Below, one piece after another: positions 1 through 6,401 of a DNA stretch of 16,690 nt (its first letter is position 1; every line of letters begins with the position of its first letter). The stretch lies in NCBI GenBank assembly GCA_947088515.1, contig CAMUHA010000055.1:1-16690 (forward strand), read 5' to 3'. The notes below the pieces were generated by a model. That model worked only from the letters and a program-made list of their open reading frames with translations, made no database searches and was not told the origin of the DNA. Made by a program: the position numbers and the translations under genes. The stretch is from an uncultured bacterium (lineage in GTDB: Bacteria > Bacillota > Clostridia > Lachnospirales > Lachnospiraceae).

Positions 1-110
1 GCTTTTTATCAGCGCTTTTACTTTGCTCCGGGCGCCTATATTCATTTCGCATAATAATTTGTCTAATCTCATAAACATTATAATAACACAAAAGGGAAAA
101 AGAGCCTATC
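1..110. other. Left-edge region upstream of ylbJ
   Basis: No complete gene is visible here. Plus-strand frame 1 is open from the edge to a TAA at 52-54 (17 codons, rich in aromatic residues) and could be the tail of an upstream gene. The minus strand also has ATG codons at 52 and 45 that stay open to the edge. None has a convincing ribosome site or a recognisable protein, so I cannot choose between them. The AT-rich part from about 49 to 90 probably carries the ylbJ promoter. Confidence 0.3.
49..84 (+). promoter_or_regulatory. Possible ylbJ promoter (sigma-E-like or sigma-A-like)
   Basis: GCATAAT at 49-55 and CATAAACA at 70-77, 14 bases apart, resemble the sporulation sigma-E pattern (ATA-type -35, CATA-type -10). 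That would suit a ylbJ gene, because the Bacillus ylbJ is mother-cell expressed. A perfect TATAAT at 79-84 could instead be a sigma-A -10, but no good -35 lies at the right distance. Only sequence resemblance supports either reading. Confidence 0.25.
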
Positions 111-1052
111 ATGAAACTGAAATTTTATTTCTACACTCTTCTGGCCTTTATACTTACTGTTATTATTCTCACCTTTCCGACAGACTGCCTTGCACTTGCC
201 CTAAATGGCTTAAACCTTTGGTTTGAGAGGATGATTCCTACTCTTTTTCCCTTTATGGTTCTCTCAGGTATCATTATTCGCATGAACCTGACTGGTTCTT
301 TTGTAAAATTGTTAAATCCTGTTCTTGGACGCCTTTTTTCCATAAGCAGCTCCTGTGTTTATGGAATGGTTATCGGTTTTTTGTGTGGCTTTCCCATGGG
401 AGCCCACGTGGCAGCACAATTATATGAACAAAAACAGATTTCAAAACAGGAAGCTTCTTTTCTTCTTGCCTTCTGTAATAATATTGGACCTGTATATTTT
501 TTAAGCTTTGTACTTCCCACCTTAGGTCTTTACAATCCTGTCCCTTTTCTTTTTGGGATGTATGCACTGCCCTTTCTTTATGGGCTTTTTCTTCGCTATA
601 CAGTTTTTGGAACAAGTATAAAAAAAGAAACTGGTAATGGCAGAGTGGTAAAAGAAACTTCCCTCTCATTGTTTAGCGCATTAGATGAGTCTGTTTTCCA
701 ATCTCTTTCCAGTATTGCACGGCTGGGAGGATATATGGTTTTCTTTAATCTGCTCTTTATCCTTCCAATTCTCTCCTTCCAATCATTAAAAGAACCTTTC
801 CATACCCTTCTTTCTGGAAGTATTGGCTGCCTTTTGGAAATAACAGGCGGTATTGGACTCTTAAAAAATAATGCACAGCTTTTTGTGTTATGTGTGCTTC
901 CCTTTGGCGGATTGTCCTGTATTGCCCAGACTTATGGCATGATTAAGAACACGGACCTTTCCATTATGGACTATGTTATGCACAAGATGATTTTAACGGC
1001 AATTACCGTTTTTTATTACCTCTTATTAACACAAATGTGGTTTTTACCATAA
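111..1052 (+). CDS. ylbJ: Sporulation integral membrane protein YlbJ family
   Basis: This is a polytopic membrane protein of 313 aa. It has about seven or eight hydrophobic segments, beginning at residues 6-24 and 43-57, and carries the family hallmarks GFLCGFPMGA (about residues 90-99) and CNNIGP (about 122-127). Those fit the nucleoside-recognition/Gate-type fold of YlbJ. In Bacillus, ylbJ is a mother-cell sporulation gene needed for normal spore formation; the transported substrate, if any, is unknown. At 313 aa it is shorter than the roughly 400-aa Bacillus protein, with neither end visibly broken. A weak site (AAAGGGAAA, about 91-99) precedes the ATG. Its 3' end overlaps the convergent amidase gene by 50 bp. 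The nearby rsmD-coaD pair matches the Bacillus ylbH-coaD-ylbJ neighbourhood, although here ylbJ has the opposite orientation and the amidase and coiled-coil genes lie between. Confidence 0.85.
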   Translation: MKLKFYFYTLLAFILTVIILTFPTDCLALALNGLNLWFERMIPTLFPFMVLSGIIIRMNLTGSFVKLLNPVLGRLFSISSSCVYGMVIGFLCGFPMGAHVAAQLYEQKQISKQEASFLLAFCNNIGPVYFLSFVLPTLGLYNPVPFLFGMYALPFLYGLFLRYTVFGTSIKKETGNGRVVKETSLSLFSALDESVFQSLSSIARLGGYMVFFNLLFILPILSFQSLKEPFHTLLSGSIGCLLEITGGIGLLKNNAQLFVLCVLPFGGLSCIAQTYGMIKNTDLSIMDYVMHKMILTAITVFYYLLLTQMWFLP

Positions 1053-2316
1053 AGAAAACCACCATGACCATTAAGGCCGCTATTCCTGAAATGACTGCAA
1101 GCAAAAGCACACGCTCTTTCCGGATATCTTCATCTGTCACAGGCTGCTGTTCTTCATACCTTATTTCTTCGTATTGCTCCTGCGCCTTTCTTAATGCCTC
1201 TTCCTTGGCCCTTAGCAGTTCTTCCTGAAGACGTACCGGGTCAGGAATAGGGGCAATAGTAACAATATTGCTTTCCGTCCACAAATCAAAGCCATTGCAC
1301 ACACCTGCACGGAGCAATATTTCCTTGTCAAAAGGAACTTTTACTGTAAATTCCAATTCCTTAAGTGAATGGTTCCATACTTCTGGTCTCGGCCAGGTTT
1401 CCGGCATAAAGTAATAGTTTCCACCATCAATGCTATAATTATAGTACAAAATGTAGCTGTCCTCATCTTCCGCTTCCATACGGACAGTAACTTCCCCTGT
1501 TTCCTCATTTATTTCTGTCACTTCAATCTGACAAAGCTCCGGCTCCGTCCGGTCTGGCCTTACGATATCTGACGGAATTTCTGTTTCTGGTACTGGGAAA
1601 TTGCTGTAGTCAGCCCCAAGGCTTTCCGATTTAAGCCTGAAATATTTCGCAACTGCTGTTGCGTCAAGACGTCCAAACTCTTCCAACTGTTCCGGACCCT
1701 GGCGGTAAAACTTCTCATCTTTCTCATTATCTAAATGGCAATGTTCAATAAGAACAGAGGGAATGCCTTCATATGTGCTGTACCTTAAGATACCATAATA
1801 ATTGTCATCACGGTTATTTAGCCTTGTTTTAATTCCTCTGGAATACAGCCCTAAATCACCCAGGTCCCGCATAACAATCTGGGCAAAAGAATAACCTTGT
1901 GCATAGTATTCCCCTCCTGCAGGAACCCAGACCTCTGCTCCAAAATATGTATGACTTGCAGAGGAATTAAAATGTAGACAAAACAGGAAATCAGCATCTA
2001 TTTCAGCGGCAAAAGCGGCTCTGTCTTTAATTGTCATATCCTCATCTGTTTCATGGGTCAGATACACTTCCACCCCATCATATTTTAAAAGCTCTTCCTT
2101 CATAGCCTTAGCAACTGCCATAGTCATTTCTTTTTCTATATATCCTTCATACTGTGCCCCTTTATTTTCTCCCCCATGACCTGGGTCAATTACAATTACC
2201 AGCGGTTCGTCTGCCCAAACAGAAACAGGTACAGAACAAAAAGTTATTCCAGCAGTAAAAGAAAAAGTCAGCAAAACTACTTTCAGAATTTTTATAATTT
2301 GGATATTCCCCTTCAA
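1003..2316 (-). CDS. Secreted N-acetylmuramoyl-L-alanine amidase with C-terminal membrane anchor
   Basis: Zinc-dependent Amidase_3 enzyme expected to cut the amide bond between MurNAc and the stem peptide of peptidoglycan. Visible are a signal peptide (about 1-35, ending VWA before DEP) and IDPGHGG with zinc ligand His47. Glu61 (EKEMTM) and His115 (LHFNSS) complete the zinc site, and the catalytic Glu191 lies in VLIEHCH. A beta-rich, probably Ig-like segment (about 255-350), an E/K/R/Q-rich helix (about 365-400) and one hydrophobic helix near 403-431 before a basic tail follow. The protein would therefore sit outside the cell held by its C-terminus, which is unusual for the family. I chose the TTG at 2316 (437 aa) because GGGGGAG lies 8 nt upstream. 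The longest frame would begin at a TTG inside the preceding terminator's T-run, with no ribosome site. The gene follows a terminator, so it probably has its own promoter. Its neighbour ylbJ hints at a role in spore or septum remodelling, which is inference only. Confidence 0.85.
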   Translation of the reverse strand: MKGNIQIIKILKVVLLTFSFTAGITFCSVPVSVWADEPLVIVIDPGHGGENKGAQYEGYIEKEMTMAVAKAMKEELLKYDGVEVYLTHETDEDMTIKDRAAFAAEIDADFLFCLHFNSSASHTYFGAEVWVPAGGEYYAQGYSFAQIVMRDLGDLGLYSRGIKTRLNNRDDNYYGILRYSTYEGIPSVLIEHCHLDNEKDEKFYRQGPEQLEEFGRLDATAVAKYFRLKSESLGADYSNFPVPETEIPSDIVRPDRTEPELCQIEVTEINEETGEVTVRMEAEDEDSYILYYNYSIDGGNYYFMPETWPRPEVWNHSLKELEFTVKVPFDKEILLRAGVCNGFDLWTESNIVTIAPIPDPVRLQEELLRAKEEALRKAQEQYEEIRYEEQQPVTDEDIRKERVLLLAVISGIAALMVMVVFFMVKTTFVLIRGNKKR

Positions 2317-2324
2317 ATATGATA

Positions 2325-2331
2325 CTCCCCC
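2325..2331 (-). promoter_or_regulatory. Ribosome binding site fixing the amidase TTG start
   Basis: On the minus strand GGGGGAG lies 8 nt before TTG (2316-2314). It is the only good ribosome site near the 5' end and it favours the shorter 437-aa product with a clean signal peptide. Confidence 0.7.
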
Positions 2332-2359
2332 ATCATTTTCAGATTTCAGGCTGCCAGAC

Positions 2360-2395
2360 AACAAAAACCGGCTTACATTATTGAGGGTAAGCCGG
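2360..2395 (-). terminator. Intrinsic terminator ending the DegV-to-coiled-coil operon
   Basis: A perfect 9-bp GC-rich stem, CCGGCTTAC (2368-2376) with GTAAGCCGG (2387-2395) and a 10-base loop, is followed on the minus strand by TTTTTGTTGT. It begins about 9 nt after the stop codon of the coiled-coil gene. On the plus strand the stem is not followed by a T-run, so it serves the minus-strand operon. Confidence 0.9.
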
Positions 2396-2403
2396 CAGGA
2401 CTT

Positions 2404-3033
2404 TTAAATCATATCAAGATTCAGATTTTCTTTTCCGCCATTTCCGATATCAGGAAGCGCGCCCGTATCGCCAGTGCTGATATAATTATCAGGTTCCGGC
2501 GGGTTTAACTCCACACGGTTGGCATTAACCACATCACTGTAATGATTCAGCGCTCCCACAAAGCTTTCATAGTGTTCCGTTGTTGTACGGACCGCCTGCA
2601 TAATGATATTATCCACGTTCGCAAGAATATCGTCTGTATATTGCATAGCTGCCATACGCATGTTATTTGCTTCCATGGTGGCATTATCCAGAATTTCCTG
2701 TGCCTGCTGTGTTGCCATCTTTACCACTTCATTCGCCTGTGCATAAGCCTGCTGCATAATTTCATGCTCATTAATCAGTTCATTTGTGTGTACTGTCGCA
2801 TCATTAATCAATGCCTCTGCCTTAGCACGGGCATCGTTTAAAATCGCTTCCTTATTGCTGATAATCTTCTGGTATCGTTTAATTTCATCCGGCGTCTTCA
2901 TGCGAAGTTCCCGGAGAAGTTCGTCAATTTCATCTTTATTTACAATAATCTTGGTATTTGAAAGAGCCTGATATTTACAGCCATCAATGTACTCTTCAAT
3001 CTCATCGATTAATTGTTCGATTCTACTGCTCAT
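2404..3033 (-). CDS. Coiled-coil protein of unknown function, co-translated with CoaD
   Basis: A soluble protein of 209 aa with no signal peptide. The N-terminus (about 1-50) is acidic and probably helical (IEQLIDEIEEYIDG). From about 55 to 165 it is almost continuous amphipathic helix rich in Ala, Glu, Gln and Asn, like the stalks of ATP synthase b/E/H subunits or DivIVA-like proteins. The last 40 residues are Pro/Gly/Asp-rich and likely disordered. Such proteins are often labelled ATPase or V-type subunit H, but there is no Walker motif and no ATPase operon here, so I do not accept that name. The ATG overlaps the coaD stop (ATGA) and GGGAGAG inside coaD serves as ribosome site, implying coupled translation. 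It is the last gene of the operon, before a strong terminator. A role as a scaffold or filament-forming protein is a guess from shape alone. Confidence 0.8.
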   Translation of the reverse strand: MSSRIEQLIDEIEEYIDGCKYQALSNTKIIVNKDEIDELLRELRMKTPDEIKRYQKIISNKEAILNDARAKAEALINDATVHTNELINEHEIMQQAYAQANEVVKMATQQAQEILDNATMEANNMRMAAMQYTDDILANVDNIIMQAVRTTTEHYESFVGALNHYSDVVNANRVELNPPEPDNYISTGDTGALPDIGNGGKENLNLDMI

Positions 3034-3533
3034 TCTCTCTCCCGTTCCTTTTCAAAACCAAACTTCCGGTATACGAATTGTGCCACAAAATCAGGTACAC
3101 ACATAGAAATATCCCCATGAAAGCTGGCAATTTCCTTCACGCTGGAAGAGCTTAAGTAGGCGTACTCCAAGCTGGTGGTCAGAAAAATGGTATCCAGTGC
3201 ACCGCCGGAAAGCTTTGCATTGGTCTGTGCATTCTGAAGTTCATATTCAAAATCAGTAATAGCGCGCAGTCCCCTGATTACCACATGAACATTTCTGGAC
3301 TTGGCATAATCCACTAAAAGCCCGCTGAAAGATTCTACCCTGACATTTGGAATGTCCTTTATTGCTTCCTGTAATATCTTAACACGTTCTTCTACAGAAA
3401 ACAATGGAGTCTTTAGTTTATTGTTCAAAACACTAACTGTTAATTCGTCAAAAATTTCAGCTGCCCGCCTTATTACGTCTAAATGTCCATATGTAACCGG
3501 GTCAAAGCTTCCGGGATAAATTGCTTTTTTCAT
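3030..3533 (-). CDS. coaD: Phosphopantetheine adenylyltransferase
   Basis: CoaD transfers AMP from ATP to 4'-phosphopantetheine, giving dephospho-CoA, the penultimate step of coenzyme A synthesis in the cytosol. The 167 aa match the usual length of about 160. The nucleotidyltransferase motif TYGH is at 14-17 inside a typical start (YPGSFDPVTYGHLD). RGLR at 87-90 followed by DFEYE, and the LSSSSVKEIASFHGD segment at about 128-142, are family signatures. A strong GGAGG precedes the ATG. The gene starts 12 nt after rsmD, as in many Firmicutes, and overlaps the next gene by 4 nt. The Glu/Arg-rich last residues (EKERERE) are slightly longer than usual. Confidence 0.97.
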   Translation of the reverse strand: MKKAIYPGSFDPVTYGHLDVIRRAAEIFDELTVSVLNNKLKTPLFSVEERVKILQEAIKDIPNVRVESFSGLLVDYAKSRNVHVVIRGLRAITDFEYELQNAQTNAKLSGGALDTIFLTTSLEYAYLSSSSVKEIASFHGDISMCVPDFVAQFVYRKFGFEKERERE

Positions 3534-3545
3534 CCATAACCTCCA

Positions 3546-4100
3546 TTAAACTGCTTTCTTCCTTACAAAAATATGCTTATTTGTTCTATAGTTTTTTTCC
3601 CTGATAACTTCAAAGCCCAAGTCATCCAGATAATCTATCTTCATATCAGCCTCCGCTTCCAATATCAGCAATGTATTTTCTGTTACATAAGGCTGACAAG
3701 CAAGGGATTCAAATAATTTTTGTTCATATCCTGCCTGATAGGGGGGGTCCATAAAAATTATGTCAGCTTCTTTTTCATGTATCATGGAAAGAGAAGCAAA
3801 TACGTCCTGTTTTAGAAGTGTAGCATTACTGGTAAATTTTGTAAAGGTAAGGTTGTCCACAATACAGGAAATTGCTTCTTTCCCGTTTTCCACAAAATAA
3901 GCATGAGCAGCTCCTCTGCTTAAAGCTTCAATTCCAATTCCGCCGCTTCCGGAAAACAGATCAATAAAAATACATCCTGGAATATCTCTCTGCAGAATAT
4001 TAAACAGTGTTTCCTTGATTCTGTCAGTGGTTGGTCTGGTATCCATTCCTCCTGGAGTCTTTAATTTCAGACTTCCAGCCCTTCCTGCTATTACACGCAT
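3546..4100 (-). CDS. rsmD: 16S rRNA (guanine966-N2)-methyltransferase RsmD
   Basis: A SAM-dependent enzyme that methylates guanine 966 (E. coli numbering) of 16S rRNA during small-subunit assembly. The 184-aa protein shows the family N-terminus MRVIAGRAGSLKL, RPTTDRIKE at 22-30, the SAM-binding loop DLFSGSGGIGIEALSRG at 47-63 and the catalytic DPPY at 118-121. I placed the start at the ATG at 4100, not the in-frame ATG at 4115, because GGAGGG is 7 nt upstream of the former and most homologues start MRVI. It lies 30 nt after parC and 12 nt before coaD; the rsmD-coaD pair is widely conserved in bacteria. Confidence 0.95.
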   Translation of the reverse strand: MRVIAGRAGSLKLKTPGGMDTRPTTDRIKETLFNILQRDIPGCIFIDLFSGSGGIGIEALSRGAAHAYFVENGKEAISCIVDNLTFTKFTSNATLLKQDVFASLSMIHEKEADIIFMDPPYQAGYEQKLFESLACQPYVTENTLLILEAEADMKIDYLDDLGFEVIREKNYRTNKHIFVRKKAV

Positions 4101-4107
4101 TTTTCTT

Positions 4108-4113
4108 CCCTCC
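4108..4113 (-). promoter_or_regulatory. Ribosome binding site fixing the rsmD start
   Basis: GGAGGG on the minus strand is 7 nt before ATG 4100. If translation began at ATG 4115 this site would be coding and no ribosome site would remain upstream, so the shorter product is preferred. Confidence 0.7.
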
Positions 4114-4130
4114 ATCTGTATATCCAGAAT

Positions 4131-6368
4131 TTAAACTCTTATTTTTGTGCCTTTTCCGTCTCTTTTAGCCGCTTTCAACTTTTGCAAGTCAACGTTTTTT
4201 TCCCTGTATTCTATAAAATTGGATGTTCCACTTTGGGTATAATACACGTTTTCCACATAATCATCTGTCCCCAGCTTCATTCCCCGCACACCCACAGCAT
4301 TCTTCTTTTTGTCTGGAATTTCCTCCACATCAAATTTGAGGAAATAACCTTCTGCACTTTGCAGTATAATGTGCTTCTGGTCGTTAAAAATAGCAATATT
4401 TACTACTTCGTCCCCTTCACTAAGTTTGGTTGCCGCAACCGTCCGTTTGGCAACATCAAATTCGCCACCATCTACAATTTTCATCATGGCAAGTCTGGTT
4501 ACAAATATAATCCGGTAAAGATTTAATGTGCTCTGGCTTGCAACGGCAATCACAGCTTCCTTTTCCCCATTATAATTGCTGATATTATCAATGGGAACCC
4601 CCTTATCCCTGAATTTTCCATAGGGAATATCAGAGACTTTTACTGTGTGCAGTTGTCCGGTATTGGTAAAAATACAAATTTTTCCTGTATTTTTACAAGG
4701 AAACGCATATTTATTTTCGCCGTCAGCCGCCTCTTTATTTCGCTCATACACAGAAGGGTCTATACATCTTGCATAGCCAAAACGGTCCATTAAAAAAATG
4801 ACTTCCATCTCCTCTGTCTTTTTTTCCACATATACCGCTTCCCTGGCATTTTCAATCACAGTTTTTCTGGGTGTGGAAAAAATCCGTTTTATTTCATCCA
4901 ATTCGTTTATAATAACCTGGGCCATGGAATCATGACGGTCTAAAATATCCTCATAGCGGTAAATATTAGCCATTGTTTCTTCGTGTTCATTAATTAAGGC
5001 TTCCAGTTCCAGGCCAATCAGTTTATACAATCGCATTTCAAGTATTGCATTTGCCTGCTTTTCTGTAAACCGTAGCTGGGCAGCCATAACTTTTGATTCC
5101 CGCGAACGAAATTTTATTCCATCCACTTTTCCTTCCACAAGACAGGCTTTCGCCATCGGCCTGTCCTTGGAACCTCTAAGTATTTCAATCACCAGGTCAA
5201 TTACATTACAGGCTTTAATCAAACCCTCCTGAATTTCTTTCCGCTCTCTTTCTTTTGCAAGAAGCATAGTGTATTTCCTGGTCGTCACCTGAAACTGGAA
5301 ATCCACATTATGCTTGATAATCTGCTTAAGGCTCATGATTTCCGGCCGACCATCTGCAATAGCAAGCATATTGACACCAAAAGTATCTTCCAGACGGGTC
5401 TTTTTGTAAAGCATATTTATAAAATTATCCACATCCGCATCTTTTTTCAGCTCAATAACTATGCGGATGCCCTCTTTGGAGGACTGATTTGAAATATCAA
5501 CAATATCCTGGGTTTTTTTGCTCTCTGAAAGGGAAGCGACATCGAGCAGGAATTTGGAAATATTTACCCCCACCATGGGATAGGGAATTTCACTTATTAC
5601 CACATTGGTTTTTCCTCCTTTTCCCTTTTCAATATCCACTTTTCCCCGGACTTTAATCTTCCCTGTTCCAGTTTCATAAATCTCTAAAAGGTCGTCTTTG
5701 TTGATGACAATGCCGCCAGTTGGAAAATCAGGACCTTTCACGTATTTCATAAGTCCTTTTGTGGTAACATTTTCGTCCATCATATATGCCTTAACCGCAT
5801 CTGCAACTTCACCCAGATTGTGGGGAGGGATACTGGTTGCCATACCAACCGCAATTCCTTCTGAACCGTTTACAAGCAGATTGGGAAACTTTGCAGGCAA
5901 AACAGAAGGCTCTTTTTCCGTTTCATCAAAATTTGGCACAAAATCCACAACATCTTTGTCCAAATCAGATAAAAAAGACTCCTGAGTGACTCTCTCCAGA
6001 CGTGCCTCTGTATAACGCATAGCAGCAGCGCCGTCCCCTTCAATATTGCCAAAATTACCGTGGCCGTCTATCAGCGGAAGTCCCTTTTTAAAATCCTGGG
6101 TCATGACTACCAAGGCATCATAAATAGAGCTGTCGCCATGAGGGTGGTATTTACCCATGGTATCGCCTACAATACGTGCGCTTTTCCGGTAAGGTCTGTC
6201 ATACCGGATGCCCAGCTCGTGCATATCATACAATACCCGCCTTTGCACCGGCTTTAATCCATCTCTGGCATCTGGCAGAGCCCTGGCAATGATAACACTC
6301 ATGGCATAATCTATGAATGACTTCTGCATCACTTCAGAATACTCAGTTTTTATAATCTTTTCTTCCAT
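4131..6368 (-). CDS. parC: Type IIA topoisomerase subunit A (topoisomerase IV ParC-like)
   Basis: This is the DNA-cleaving subunit that, with the adjacent ParE, passes one duplex through another to separate replicated chromosomes. The 745-aa protein has the winged-helix cleavage domain with catalytic Tyr119 in AMRYTEARL. The quinolone-binding loop GKYHPHGDSSIYD holds Ser80 and Asp84, the unmutated, drug-sensitive type. The tower and coiled coil follow (to about 490), then a beta-pinwheel C-terminal domain. I see no intact GyrA box (QRRGGKG type); the nearest segment, YGKFRDKGV, is degenerate. The length is below the usual 800-plus of GyrA. Both points, plus the lack of neighbouring dnaA-recF genes, favour ParC, though an automatic annotator might write gyrA. 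AGGAGGGG sits 3 nt before ATG; the gene follows parE by 33 nt. Confidence 0.9.
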   Translation of the reverse strand: MEEKIIKTEYSEVMQKSFIDYAMSVIIARALPDARDGLKPVQRRVLYDMHELGIRYDRPYRKSARIVGDTMGKYHPHGDSSIYDALVVMTQDFKKGLPLIDGHGNFGNIEGDGAAAMRYTEARLERVTQESFLSDLDKDVVDFVPNFDETEKEPSVLPAKFPNLLVNGSEGIAVGMATSIPPHNLGEVADAVKAYMMDENVTTKGLMKYVKGPDFPTGGIVINKDDLLEIYETGTGKIKVRGKVDIEKGKGGKTNVVISEIPYPMVGVNISKFLLDVASLSESKKTQDIVDISNQSSKEGIRIVIELKKDADVDNFINMLYKKTRLEDTFGVNMLAIADGRPEIMSLKQIIKHNVDFQFQVTTRKYTMLLAKERERKEIQEGLIKACNVIDLVIEILRGSKDRPMAKACLVEGKVDGIKFRSRESKVMAAQLRFTEKQANAILEMRLYKLIGLELEALINEHEETMANIYRYEDILDRHDSMAQVIINELDEIKRIFSTPRKTVIENAREAVYVEKKTEEMEVIFLMDRFGYARCIDPSVYERNKEAADGENKYAFPCKNTGKICIFTNTGQLHTVKVSDIPYGKFRDKGVPIDNISNYNGEKEAVIAVASQSTLNLYRIIFVTRLAMMKIVDGGEFDVAKRTVAATKLSEGDEVVNIAIFNDQKHIILQSAEGYFLKFDVEEIPDKKKNAVGVRGMKLGTDDYVENVYYTQSGTSNFIEYREKNVDLQKLKAAKRDGKGTKIRV

Positions 6369-6401
6369 CTTCCCCTCCTGCTAAAAAAGACTCGAAAGTA
6401 T

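Noticed and set aside
1037..1062. Hairpin at the ylbJ/amidase junction as a terminator
   Set aside because: The stem is perfect but only moderately GC-rich, and no T-run follows on either strand, so I do not call it an intrinsic terminator.
2404..3033. V-type ATPase subunit label for the coiled-coil protein
   Set aside because: It has only stalk-like helices, no ATP-binding motif and no ATPase genes nearby; the resemblance is compositional.
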